31,940 nucleotides of DNA from Phycisphaerae bacterium (GCA_035384605.1 DAOOIV010000047.1:1-31940); one strand, 5' to 3'; shown: positions 1-8,038, counted from the first letter of the stretch. Program-made: numbers and translations. Notes: generated from the letters alone by a model not told the origin.

Positions 1-421
1 ATTCAGGAATGAATAACGATCGGAATCGTCGGCAGAAGGGTCCCAGATGGGAATCGGGGACCAGCGGGTCACAGCCCCGCCAAGTCGCATCGACCAAGCA
101 CGGCGCCGACCTGCCGAGTGCCTAACGAAACGAACCCAACGCCGCAAGCGATGACCTCCTGCCCGGGCGCAACCCCTTCTCCGTCCCCTCCGGCCGACCG
201 CTGATCCTCGGCTGGCGACATGGCCAGACCGCAAGAGATCCCGAAGCGACCCCCGCGCGCCAAAAGCCGGACACCGACCGCCGACCACCCCCCGCGCCAA
301 ACGAACCCAACCGAGATCTTAAGTCGTTATCGATTAAACACTTAAGGAAAACCGTGGCCGATTTCCCGTCATCCGTTCCACCCCGAACGCCTCGCCCAAC
401 CTCCCAACCCCGTCCACGTCC
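1..421. other. Gene-poor left edge
   Basis: No convincing coding region is seen in these bases on either strand. The reading frames that exist are Arg/Gly/Pro-rich and have no ribosome binding site or recognisable domain, which is typical of chance frames in GC-rich DNA. The sequence could be decayed DNA connected with the transposase-like remnant that follows. Confidence 0.4.
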
Positions 422-682
422 TTGGCCGAAAGGGTACACTGCATCGAGCACATCATTTGTCTACTGTTTTCCAAGGTGGCCGATGAGCGGGGCGTCGAGC
501 TGCCGAAGAGCTGCAACTGGCCCAGCCTGACGGACCGCACCTTCTCCGACGCGATCACCGCCGTACGCCGCTGGTTGTGGACCGATTGGGTTTTTGCAGC
601 CCACGGGAATCACCGGGTCTTTTCGAAACTATCCCGGCCGATCAAGGCCATGCTGATGTACGCTCTTGCCCCGGCCGCGTAG
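422..682 (+). pseudogene. Probable C-terminal remnant of a transposase
   Basis: This 86-residue frame opens with TTG and has no ribosome binding site. Its last 50 residues contain the pattern FSDAITAVRRWLWTDWVF, then a short linker, FSKLSRP, and a terminal ALAPAA. From memory this resembles the extreme C-terminus of a DDE-type transposase group common in planctomycete genomes. No catalytic DDE region is seen upstream: the frame stays open for a short way but is Pro/Ser-rich and not transposase-like. I read it as the tail of a decayed element. No terminal inverted repeats were identified. It could also be a small unknown protein; the family call rests on recollection of the C-terminal pattern only. 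Confidence 0.35.
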
Positions 683-1272
683 AGGCTGGAAAAAGGGCAA
701 AAGTCGAGCTGAGACCTTCCTTTACAATACGTTCCAGACGTTTGAATAGTCCTCAGCCGAGCGTCGGATGATTCCAAGGCCAAAACGTCGCGACTCGTAA
801 CATCGAACCTGACGGAAGCTTCGCACCCGCACCCCAAAGACGACCGCGAGAAGCCCACGCATTGCACTGCATCGGCCCTCGGCGCCAACAAAGGAGGCCT
901 ATCATCAAACCCCGCTCTTCTGGTTGGATTGGTGGCTCGGGCATTTCGTGCTAAACTGGCCGATGCAGGCAGGAAAGTCCCGCCGGCTTCTGAGAGGCGT
1001 TTAAGAAGAGCCAGGGCCGCGGCCGCATTCTGGTATCTCACAGAGGATCGGCGGGCACGTCTCGGGAGTCAGTCGGGCAACGAGAGCCGGCCCTCGGCGG
1101 CAAGGACGAAGAGTACTTGCCCCAGCGCGGCGCGCAGACACAGGTTCCTATTCATTTCATTACCTGAGTCTGCTTGCGCACCGTCGGCCCTGTTGAACGT
1201 CAGATTGCAGCCGACGCACACTCGCGCGCAGCCTGACTGGGGCCTTTCACCGAAGCAGGGAGGTCCAGGGTA
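683..1272. other. Intergenic stretch with no supported gene
   Basis: I see no coding region with a ribosome binding site or domain here. A 114-codon frame on the plus strand (929-1273) is Arg/Ala/Ser-rich and unlike a folded protein. The far end holds the ribosome binding site (GGGAGGT, about 1257-1264) of the prepilin-like gene that starts at 1273. Confidence 0.4.
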
Positions 1273-2301
1273 ATGCGGACCGCTTTGTCCACTCCAGTGC
1301 CTGGTTCATGTGAGACCATGATGGGGGCAAGCCGTCGCAGAGCCGCATCCACTCTGATCGAGGTTCTGGTGGTTGTCGCAATCATTGCTTTGTTGATGGC
1401 CATTCTGGTCCCGTCGCTCATCAGGGCCCGCCGTCTGGCACAGGGAACGGTCTGCAGGACGCATATCAAGCAGTTGGCCACAGCCGTACACGTCTATGCG
1501 GCCGCCAATGGTCGCCTGCCTGGCACAAATACTGTTTGGGGGGTCTCCTATCAGGCTTCGTCCAGACCCCCGAACCCGGCCGGACGCCGCTGGCCGAACT
1601 GGCGATCCGGCGATTCCTGGCTCGGTCTGCTCTGCCCGCCTGACCATGCCTGGGACGTTAATGAGCAACAGGCCTTGTAGGTCCACGTTGCAGCCACAGT
1701 GCCTCGACAAGGTTCGCTGTGGCGATGCGTAAACGACGAGCAGGTCTACTTGTGTCCCACGGACTTGAAAGGCATGCCCGACGCAGAGAATCCTGCCGGC
1801 GGCGGGGGCAACGGCCGATTCAGCTACACGATGAACGGCATCCTCGGCTTCAAGGCTGTCGAGCAGATTCAGGAGTCCACGTACGTGACCGATTTCCAGG
1901 TGATGGAAGGGGCGATGATTACGCCGATCCAAATGATTCCGGTCGGGACGAGGATCACCTGGAGCCCCGCCGTAATGACCATGCTTATCGAGGAGCACCC
2001 GTGGAACAACACAAACCACGGTTTCGTGGGGGATTCCCGGGCGGCCGACTCGTATCTGGCCTTGCGGCATGATCCCCGCACGACCGGCGCCGTGGCCAAT
2101 TTCGGCTACCTCGACGGCCATGCGGAATCGAAACGGTATCCTTACTACGGCAACAAGAAGGGCCTCGCTGGTAACGTGTTCAAGCTGCAGGGCGTCGATC
2201 TCTTCAACGAACTGCGATTCCCATACACCTATGCCGGAAACAACGGCGGCTGGGAAAACGAATACGCCTTCATTCATCGGTTCAGGCACCCCTACCAGTG
2301 A
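1273..2301 (+). pseudogene. Prepilin-like secreted protein interrupted by an in-frame TAG
   Basis: Two segments in the same frame, 1273-1680 and 1681-2301, make up one type IV prepilin-like protein of the planctomycete H-x9-DG class. The first has the N-methylation pattern STLIEVLVVVAIIALLMAIL followed by a basic helix and a Cys (TVCRTHIKQLA). The second has the usual mid-region VYLCPTD and ends with the NFGYLDGHAE motif typical of the family's C-terminus. The only break is the TAG codon at 1678-1680; the frame is not shifted. A good ribosome binding site precedes the ATG at 1273, and ATGs at 1318 and 1321 lie closer to the prepilin motif. The full length of about 342 codons is normal for the family. 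It may be a recent nonsense mutation or an assembly error. Such proteins are usually found in many copies per genome, and their individual roles are unknown. Confidence 0.65.
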
Positions 2302-2453
2302 TATGGTACCCGCCTGCTGAGCGATGCGCGTGGTTCCTCTTTCTCCTCGACCATCCTCTTAAAGCCCTTGACGTCGCGGCGCTTCGATTCATTCGACCTT
2401 CCACCTTGCGGCGAGGCCTTGACGCCAGGGTCATCGGCGGCGACGCTGTTGAC

Positions 2454-3683
2454 ATGGCAGCACGTGCTGAAGATGCCGGAAAACGTACCTATGTCTCGCC
2501 CGTCCGAGCGCGACTATGGACACGGTGCCGAGTCACGTGCTTGTCCGTGTGCGGCCTTCTTCCGCTTGCGCCCGTGTCGGTGGCACAATCCGGCATTGCT
2601 CCGGACGAGGAGGTTATCTTCTTCAACACTGCTGCCCGCCTCGATACCGTCGCCGCGCAGTGGGTTGTGCCGATCCATGGCTGGATCTTCGAGCCCGAAA
2701 CCGACTCCATCCGCCGTATGGTCGTGTTGGCGGCCCTGCGAGCGGCGCTGGATGTGGATGACGAACATGCCGGCGAGAGGCTCTTCAACCGGCGAGCTGC
2801 GGCTTTCCTGGTGGACAACGAGAGCGGCAAGACTCTGACGCTCCGAATCGGCGACCGAACGGCAACCGTCGGCCCATCGGAACAGAACGGGCACCTCACC
2901 GGCAGCGTCAGGCTGTCGCTTGAGGAGGCCGACCGGTTGTCCCGGCCGGACAAGTATGGCCGGCAATGGGTCGAGTTCGATGCGGTGACGCCCAAATCGG
3001 ACAAGCGGCGCTTTTCGGCCAGGGCCGTGCTGGCCCCGCCCGCGGGCCTCTCCGTGATCTCCGACATTGACGACACAGTCAAAATCACGCAGGTGAGCGA
3101 TCTTGAAGAGGTGATCGAGAACACGTTCCTCAAGCCGTATCGGCCGGTACCCGGCATGGCGAAGCTGTACCAACGATGGGCGCAGCAGGGCGCGATCATC
3201 CATTTCATTTCCGCCAGTCCCTGGCAATTGTATGCACCGTTAACGGAGTTCACGAACGAGCACGGCTTCCCCGACGTAACGTTTCATCTCAAAACCTTCT
3301 ATTGGAAGGACTCGCGATTCCTGTCGCTCTTCGCCGACCCGCTTGAGTACAAGCTGGGGGTCGTCGAGCCGGTCATCGAGTCGTTTCCGCAACGGCAGTT
3401 CATCCTTGTCGGCGATTCGGGCGAGAAGGATCCGGAAGCGTACGGCACGCTTGCGCGAAAGTACCCGGACCGGGTGGTTTTCATTCTGATTCGAGCAATC
3501 GAAAATGAGTCTCCTGACGCCGTGCGTTTCCAGACTGCGTTTGAAGGTGTTCCTCGACAGCGCTGGCATGTCTTCGTGGATGCCGACGAACTTGCCAACG
3601 TGGCCTTGCCCGGCATCGCGACCACTCGCCCGGCGACTGCGTCTCATGGTGCTCCGGCAACAACCGACAAGGCGAAAGAATGA
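2454..3683 (+). CDS. Exported App1-type (DUF2183) phosphatase-like protein
   Basis: The protein belongs to the App1 / DUF2183 family, whose yeast member is a Mg-dependent phosphatidate phosphatase with an HAD-like DxDxT motif. Here the motif is SDIDDT at about residues 203-208, with Asp204 and Asp206 as the expected catalytic pair. Downstream HAD-like elements are FISASPWQLY and FILVGDSGEKD. I chose the ATG at 2454 because it gives a 409-residue protein with an N-terminal basic stretch, a hydrophobic core (VTCLSVCGLLPLAPVSV) and a signal-peptidase-like AQS site. The frame is open further upstream to 2298, but that part has no domain. No strong ribosome binding site is seen, so the start is uncertain. 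Residues 50-190 form the beta-rich N-terminal part usual for bacterial members. The substrate in bacteria is not established; it could be a lipid phosphate or another phosphoester in the periplasm. Confidence 0.8.
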   Translation: MAARAEDAGKRTYVSPVRARLWTRCRVTCLSVCGLLPLAPVSVAQSGIAPDEEVIFFNTAARLDTVAAQWVVPIHGWIFEPETDSIRRMVVLAALRAALDVDDEHAGERLFNRRAAAFLVDNESGKTLTLRIGDRTATVGPSEQNGHLTGSVRLSLEEADRLSRPDKYGRQWVEFDAVTPKSDKRRFSARAVLAPPAGLSVISDIDDTVKITQVSDLEEVIENTFLKPYRPVPGMAKLYQRWAQQGAIIHFISASPWQLYAPLTEFTNEHGFPDVTFHLKTFYWKDSRFLSLFADPLEYKLGVVEPVIESFPQRQFILVGDSGEKDPEAYGTLARKYPDRVVFILIRAIENESPDAVRFQTAFEGVPRQRWHVFVDADELANVALPGIATTRPATASHGAPATTDKAKE

Positions 3684-4058
3684 CCTGCCGGTGGCGAGGG
3701 AATAGCCCGGGAATGCCGCCGGCCTCAATTGGCGAGGTTTGAGGTGGTGCGTCCTGATCGCTTTGTATTCCCATTGAGGAAGGGCTTGGTCCGGCCTTCC
3801 ACCTTGAGCATCTTCTCAGTCGATTTAGTCTCTTCCGTCGCGACTGGTGCGCGTTTTGCGCGCATGTTTCCGGATCGCGGTACGCTTGGGTTGCGGCCCG
3901 CAAACAGGCGGTCCGCCTTAGAACCTTACGGCCGGATATGTGTGCGGCTTGCGCGCATGTTTCTGGATCGCAGAACGTTTGGGTTGCGGCCGACAAAATG
4001 GCGGTCCGCCTTCGGCAGGGAGGCATTACGGTGTATTCAGGACCGCGACCGTAAGGGG
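3684..4058. other. Intergenic region with a direct repeat
   Basis: This 375-nt stretch lies between the App1-type gene and the converging end of the BMC locus. A plus-strand frame through it (3729-4160) runs into the antisense of the small protein at 4059-4280 and has no ribosome binding site, so I do not call it. The main content is the imperfect direct repeat described separately. Confidence 0.45.
3848..4012 (+). repeat. Imperfect direct repeat, two 72-nt copies with a 93-nt period
   Basis: Copy 1 (3848-3919) and copy 2 (3941-4012) agree at about 61 of 72 positions without gaps, and are separated by 21 nt. Shared cores include TTGCGCGCATGTTT, TTGGGTTGCGGCC and GCGGTCCGCCTT. No open frame explains the conservation. 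It could be a duplicated remnant of a larger dispersed repeat. Confidence 0.75.
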
Positions 4059-4280
4059 CTAACCCCCGATACCAAAGAAGATCCGGGTGAGGGCTACGAT
4101 CAACGCCTCGGCAATCGTGGATATCTGGGCAACGATCACCTCGGCGATGATCTGCCGTAGCTGCGGCTCCATGTTGCGGATGTAGTCGCCGATATTGTCA
4201 AACTGCATCCGCATCAGGGGCAGCGGCAACGCGGCCAGTGGGGCAGCCAGGCTGTACAGTGTGCTATTGAGATACCGCAT
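4059..4280 (-). CDS. Small hydrophobic protein of unknown function
   Basis: A 73-residue protein I do not recognise. It begins with a short hydrophobic stretch (LYSLAAPLAALPLPLM, about residues 8-23). A polar segment follows (FDNIGDYIRNMEPQLRQII), and then a second hydrophobic helix rich in Ile, Val and Ala to the end. An ATG at 4280 follows GGAG with 7-nt spacing, a good ribosome binding site. The gene starts 72 nt after the stop of the class I-type aldolase on the same strand, so it could be the last cistron of the BMC operon. The composition would fit a membrane-associated peptide. It could also be a chance frame, but the start signal and non-random composition argue for a gene. Confidence 0.5.
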   Translation of the reverse strand: MRYLNSTLYSLAAPLAALPLPLMRMQFDNIGDYIRNMEPQLRQIIAEVIVAQISTIAEALIVALTRIFFGIGG

Positions 4281-4352
4281 GGTCGATGCTCCATAGGGAC
4301 AACGGAATTATACCTGGCTGCTCCCCGAGACCCAAGCCTTCAATGACCGGCC

Positions 4353-5579
4353 TCAAATCCCGGCGATTCTGGCACGATGGTAGGCCGCCCGCTCCTTGGC
4401 CGTCATCTTGGAAAAGTCAGGGGCGTCGGCGGCAACATATCCCTGAGCCGGCTTGGTGACGGGCTTGGCCGAAGCAGGCCGGGCAGCGGCCGAAGGCTTG
4501 CGAGGAGGGGATGCCGCCGGCGACGCGGGCACCTGAACGCGACCACCCCCCGCATAGCTCATCACCTGCGATGTCAGCTTCATATCGTCTTCCAACGACC
4601 GGTATGGTTTGATGCCCAGACCCTGCAACACGCCGTGATACGCCCTGACCGCTTCTTCGGGCGAGATCTGGCTGTCTACGATGCGACGCAGCATCTCGAT
4701 GAAAGCCAGTTGGTTCTCGGCGTTGTTGATCTTGCGGCCGTACAAGGCGACCCTGGCCCCGTGCTTCTGGGCCTCGGCGATCATCTTGAAGGCGTCGTAG
4801 GTCGTGCCCGCCGAACCGCCAAGGATGCCGATCACCAGTTGCGGATCGTAGCTAGCCAATTCTTCTGTCCACTTCGGTCCGTGATAGACCATCTTGAGGA
4901 ACAACGGCCGACCGCCCTCCGGGACACCGGCCAGGCATCGGACAATCATATCGTTGACGAAGCCCCCGAGTTTGTCCGGCGGGACCGGGTTGGTCGGGGC
5001 GTTCGGATCGAAGACCTCCAGAAAATGCCTGAAACCCTTGCGCTCGGCCTCGATGCGAAATTCCCGGTACTGCTCCAGCGTGAGCCGGTCCAGCTCCAGA
5101 TCGTTGTTGAAGGTCACACTGTACAGACCAAGGTTGGCGCCGATCACCCGTTCCGTCGGTTGACACTCTACCTTGCCGCACTGAATCTGGTCGATAGTCA
5201 CCGTGCGGAATGGTCGGGAAGGCTCGGAAGCATAGATGGACCCGCGCGCCAGGTGGATGTCGGTGGTATCATTCGCCCTGGCGGCAGGCGTCACGTGCGA
5301 GTTGTCGAACAAACGTTCATGGATGGTCAGAATTGAATTGGTGTGGGCGGACATCAACATAATGTCCACCAGCCCCTGCCGGACGATCTGGCGAATACAC
5401 TCGCGAAACTCCGGGAGTGAGCGGAACTTGCCCTCCTGCGAATAGTGTTCAGGCGACTTGCCGGGCGCGGCAATGCCAAAGGCCATGTCCGCATCCTTTG
5501 CGTCGGCCAGAATAAACTCCTTGCACCCCGGATCGGCCTTGATTCTGGCAAGCTTGATATCGAGACTCTTGGCTACCAT
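4353..5579 (-). CDS. Class I-type aldolase-like protein with C-terminal BMC targeting tail
   Basis: A 408-residue protein of the Schiff-base (class I) aldolase TIM-barrel kind, closest in feel to the LacD/DhnA/DeoC group. Visible core elements are RHFLEVFDPN (about 184-193), LFLKMVYHGPKW with a candidate Schiff-base Lys, LVIGILGGSAGTTYDA and RVALYGRKIN, the last two resembling the phosphate-binding end of such barrels. After about residue 335 the fold ends. A Pro/Ala/Lys-rich linker (about 345-385) then leads to a 20-residue basic, Ala-rich helix ending ERAAYHRARIAGI. A linker plus short terminal helix is the usual form of a BMC encapsulation peptide. The gene lies 76 nt after the lipoprotein gene, with GGAGAG 10 nt before the ATG. 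I infer a lumenal enzyme acting on a sugar phosphate beside the class II aldolase; its substrate cannot be read from the sequence. Confidence 0.75.
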   Translation of the reverse strand: MVAKSLDIKLARIKADPGCKEFILADAKDADMAFGIAAPGKSPEHYSQEGKFRSLPEFRECIRQIVRQGLVDIMLMSAHTNSILTIHERLFDNSHVTPAARANDTTDIHLARGSIYASEPSRPFRTVTIDQIQCGKVECQPTERVIGANLGLYSVTFNNDLELDRLTLEQYREFRIEAERKGFRHFLEVFDPNAPTNPVPPDKLGGFVNDMIVRCLAGVPEGGRPLFLKMVYHGPKWTEELASYDPQLVIGILGGSAGTTYDAFKMIAEAQKHGARVALYGRKINNAENQLAFIEMLRRIVDSQISPEEAVRAYHGVLQGLGIKPYRSLEDDMKLTSQVMSYAGGGRVQVPASPAASPPRKPSAAARPASAKPVTKPAQGYVAADAPDFSKMTAKERAAYHRARIAGI

Positions 5580-5655
5580 AGACAGCTAACTCTCCCACAA
5601 GACGGCATGGGATCTTCGCCTCTCTGCTTTATTTCCTCCAAGGCGACCGACGACA

Positions 5656-6258
5656 TCAGGGCAGCGTCCCGGGAGCCGGCGTTGGTTCGTACTGAATGCC
5701 CGCCTGGCGAAGCCGGACGTCATCGGGCGCGGCGGGCCTGAAGGTTTTTGTGGCCCGGACGATGTACGAATCATCTCGCGCGGAGCGAAGCACGTTGCGA
5801 AAGACGATCTCCGCCGTCACCTTCCCCCCGCGAACCGACGTGATCCGCACGCTACCCTCCGCGCCTTGATAAGGCCGCCTGCAGGGCCGGAACACCTCGT
5901 TGAGTATGAGCCGGCACCGGTCAACATCGACGGCGGTCTTCCGGCCGATGAGCGGCGGTCCATCAAGGACGCAAACGAACGTTTCCGCTTTTTCGTCGTC
6001 GATCTTCTCGGGATCATCGGTGATCAACGCTGTGACAAGCATGGTCTTGCCGCCGCCGGGCCGTACGACCAGCAATTCCGCCGGTGTGCCCGCTCGTTCG
6101 GTCACCCTTCCGGCGGCGGTCATTTCCGGCAGCGTCACATCGACGTCGTGCAAGACCCAGTTGTAGCGCGTCTGGTGACAGCCGCACAGGACGAACAGCC
6201 AAGCCACCGCGACGGCGAACATTCCCTTGATTCGAGCATGACAGACATCAGCGTCCAT
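5656..6258 (-). CDS. Predicted lipoprotein of unknown function inside the BMC operon
   Basis: A 200-residue protein starting at the ATG at 6258, chosen over a GTG at 6267 because GAGG lies 8 nt upstream of the ATG. The N-terminus has a hydrophobic segment (MFAVAVAWLFVL) followed by CGC, a lipobox-like sequence, suggesting lipid attachment and export. The mature part is beta-strand-like and has no domain I can name; a repeated theme is hydrophobic strands such as AELLVVRPGG and KVTAEIVFRNVLRS. It sits 30 nt after the class II aldolase and 76 nt before the second aldolase on the same strand, so it is probably co-transcribed with a cytosolic organelle. An envelope protein in that position is unexpected. 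It may be a passenger gene, or it may be linked to sugar uptake. Confidence 0.65.
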   Translation of the reverse strand: MDADVCHARIKGMFAVAVAWLFVLCGCHQTRYNWVLHDVDVTLPEMTAAGRVTERAGTPAELLVVRPGGGKTMLVTALITDDPEKIDDEKAETFVCVLDGPPLIGRKTAVDVDRCRLILNEVFRPCRRPYQGAEGSVRITSVRGGKVTAEIVFRNVLRSARDDSYIVRATKTFRPAAPDDVRLRQAGIQYEPTPAPGTLP

Positions 6259-6288
6259 CTCAGGCACCTCGCGATTGCGGGACTTCTC

Positions 6289-7137
6289 TCATCCCAGAGC
6301 ACTCATAATCCGATCGGTGATCTCCTGCACCACACGCTCGACCTCTTCGTTACTCACGGCGGGAGCTTGAACCGGTTCCGGAGGTCTCATCGGCCCCTCG
6401 GGCTTCTTCATGAGGGTTGAGCCGGGCTCCGAGTAGCCCCGGCCGAAGTCGATATTCACGCAAAGATCCGCGTTATAAAGCCGCCGCGGGTCGTCGGTGA
6501 TGCCGAAGCGCTCCTTGAGATCCAGAAGCTCTTCCACCTTCGGGGGACTGATCCGCTCGACCCGTCCCACCTGCTTGGCGATCAGCAGAATCCGGCAATA
6601 GGCGTCCAGAATCTCGGTCCACCAGTAGGCTTGCTGAAGCGTCTCGCCCCAGGAAACCGTGCCGTGATTCTTGAGCACAACGATCTTCGCGGTGTTGACA
6701 AACGGGAGAATCGTCCGGGCAAATGCCTGGGCCCCGGGTGTCTCGTACACGGCCGTCGGAATCGGTCCCAGAAAAACCTCGACCTCCGGGAGAATACAGG
6801 TCGGAATCTCCTCGCCCGCCACCGAAAAGGCGGTCGCGTAAGGCGGATGCGAATGAACCACCGCCTTCACCTTTGGATTCGCCTTGTAGATCTCCAAGTG
6901 CAGCATCACCTCGCTGGTCCGCTTCTTCTTGCCCGCAAGCTGTTTGCCGGTCATGTCGACCAGGCAGATGTCATCGGGCTTGAGGGCCCCCTTGCTGACC
7001 AACGTCGGCGTGCACAACACGTGGTTCTCGCTGACACGGTAGGAGATATTGCCGTCGTTGGCCGCCACGAAGCCCTTTTCATAGAGCTTGTGGCCGATTT
7101 CGCAGATTTCCTGCTTGAGCTTGAACTCGTTAACCAT
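6289..7137 (-). CDS. Class II aldolase (L-fuculose/L-rhamnulose-phosphate type) with C-terminal encapsulation peptide
   Basis: This is the likely signature enzyme of the compartment. The family cleaves L-fuculose-1-phosphate (or L-rhamnulose-1-phosphate) to DHAP and L-lactaldehyde. Visible family elements are the phosphate-binding ANDGNIS (27-33), Glu76 in SEVMLH, the zinc-binding pair His95 and His97 in HSHPPYATAF, and the third zinc ligand His158 in KNHGTVSW. The FucA-like domain ends near residue 230. A Pro-rich linker (about 245-260) and a 20-residue amphipathic helix (NEEVERVVQEITDRIMSAL) follow, the classic form of a BMC encapsulation peptide. The gene begins 24 nt after a BMC-P gene. 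It has an ATG at 7137 with a weak GGTGA site. Whether fuculose-1-P, rhamnulose-1-P or both are used cannot be decided here. Confidence 0.88.
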   Translation of the reverse strand: MVNEFKLKQEICEIGHKLYEKGFVAANDGNISYRVSENHVLCTPTLVSKGALKPDDICLVDMTGKQLAGKKKRTSEVMLHLEIYKANPKVKAVVHSHPPYATAFSVAGEEIPTCILPEVEVFLGPIPTAVYETPGAQAFARTILPFVNTAKIVVLKNHGTVSWGETLQQAYWWTEILDAYCRILLIAKQVGRVERISPPKVEELLDLKERFGITDDPRRLYNADLCVNIDFGRGYSEPGSTLMKKPEGPMRPPEPVQAPAVSNEEVERVVQEITDRIMSALG

Positions 7138-7161
7138 GACAGTTCACCGTATGGTATCCGC

Positions 7162-7446
7162 TCACGCCGTGTAGGTCACGCAGTCGAGCAGGCATACCAG
7201 ATAAGCATCCAAAGCCACGCGGTCGGGATAGAACGGCATCGCGGCTTCCCGGCCTTCCGTGAAACCGACCCGATCGCCCACGCGGCCGCCTAGTTGGTCG
7301 TACACGACGACCACTTCGCCCTTGCCCGGACGGTTTTCGCGGAGCGACTTGGGATCGTGCGGCTGGACGATCAGAAAGCGACCTCCGATCATCTTCGGAT
7401 CACACCTGCTCAGCGTCAGCCGTCCAACCACGTCACCGATCCGCAC
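7162..7446 (-). CDS. BMC-P vertex protein (EutN/CcmL family), copy 1
   Basis: A 94-residue pentameric shell protein that would cap the vertices of the icosahedral compartment. The family pattern is present: an N-terminal strand MRIGDVVGRLTLS, then GGRFLIVQPHD, GEVVVVYDQLGGRVGDRVGF and a C-terminal DAYLVCLLDCVTY. The start is taken as GTG at 7446, because the strong AGGGGGGCGG site lies just upstream and the fold begins there; the frame is open farther upstream but overlaps the preceding gene. With this start it overlaps the RpiB-like gene by 14 nt, implying translational coupling. The usual GAG-GD loop is altered to GGRVGD, so this copy is the most divergent of the three BMC-P proteins. Confidence 0.88.
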   Translation of the reverse strand: MRIGDVVGRLTLSRCDPKMIGGRFLIVQPHDPKSLRENRPGKGEVVVVYDQLGGRVGDRVGFTEGREAAMPFYPDRVALDAYLVCLLDCVTYTA

Positions 7447-8038
7447 GTCCGCCCCCCTGTTCGACGGCCTCAATCTCCGCCAACATCTCCGCCGGCGGTG
7501 AGGCTCCGGCCAGCAGCCGGTCAATCATCTGTTTCATCTGGTACGGCGTCAGCGTCGGGTACTCCAGCACCAGGACGTTAATCCCCAGCGAGCGGCAGGC
7601 CTCCTCGGTCATCGGGATGTTGACGCCCAACGCCGCCCGCACGCCGTTGTGCTTGTTGGCTACGCACACCGGCACCGGCCCATCGGCGGCAAACACCACG
7701 CCCTTGGCCACCTCGCCACGGGCGATTTTGCCGCACAGCCGCCGGGTCGCCGCCAACATGCCGCTTCGCCCGCCGGCCGGCTCGATGACCTCGGCCAGCT
7801 GTCCGCCCCGATCAAGCATAGCCCGCATCATCCGCAACTCGGACAGCGACGGGTCCATGACCACCGCCAGCCTGCCCGGTGCCCCGGCGGGAGCCTTCTC
7901 CCACGTGACCGGCAGCGAATGCTCTTTCAGCCAGTCGCGGGCGGCCGGCGTCACCAGGGCCCCCTCGGGCAACCGGATCTCCTTGCCCTCCCGACGAAGG
8001 TCCTCAAGCAGAATCGCGGTCACGACCGGCCGGCTCAT
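7433..8038 (-). CDS. RpiB/LacAB-like protein with an EutT/EutQ-like N-terminus
   Basis: A 201-residue protein made of two parts. Residues 1-45 have the pattern LLEDLRREG, LPEGALVTPAARDWLKE, which recalls the N-termini of EutT, EutQ and related BMC accessory proteins. Residues 55-180 resemble ribose-5-phosphate isomerase B: ANKHNGVRAALGVN matches the RpiB ANKxxGIRAA signature, and the order of strands is similar. However, the RpiB catalytic-cysteine segment (typically CGTG) reads AADG here, and the downstream HNxAN segment reads LGINVL, so isomerase activity is doubtful. The ATG at 8038 overlaps the stop of the upstream BMC-P gene by four bases (ATGA). It is embedded among shell genes. A role in substrate handling or assembly is possible but not shown. 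Confidence 0.7.
   Translation of the reverse strand: MSRPVVTAILLEDLRREGKEIRLPEGALVTPAARDWLKEHSLPVTWEKAPAGAPGRLAVVMDPSLSELRMMRAMLDRGGQLAEVIEPAGGRSGMLAATRRLCGKIARGEVAKGVVFAADGPVPVCVANKHNGVRAALGVNIPMTEEACRSLGINVLVLEYPTLTPYQMKQMIDRLLAGASPPAEMLAEIEAVEQGGGRADR

Noticed and set aside
960..1020. GCAGGAAAGTCCCGCC, faintly like the conserved core of RNase P RNA
   Set aside because: The remaining conserved parts of RNase P RNA, such as the ACAGAAA region and the closing helix, are not found nearby.
929..1273. 114-codon plus-strand frame before the prepilin-like gene
   Set aside because: No ribosome binding site, Arg/Ala/Ser/Pro-rich throughout and no secondary-structure pattern of a folded protein.
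1306..2289. Minus-strand frame opposite the prepilin-like gene
   Set aside because: The plus strand carries the prepilin and H-x9-DG motifs. The minus frame is uninterrupted only because of base composition.
3729..4160. Plus-strand frame over the direct repeat
   Set aside because: No ribosome binding site, a repeated Arg-rich translation caused by the DNA repeat, and an overlap with the better-supported small gene on the minus strand.
4377..5336. Plus-strand frame opposite the class I-type aldolase
   Set aside because: Shadow of the minus-strand gene; no start signal and low-complexity composition.
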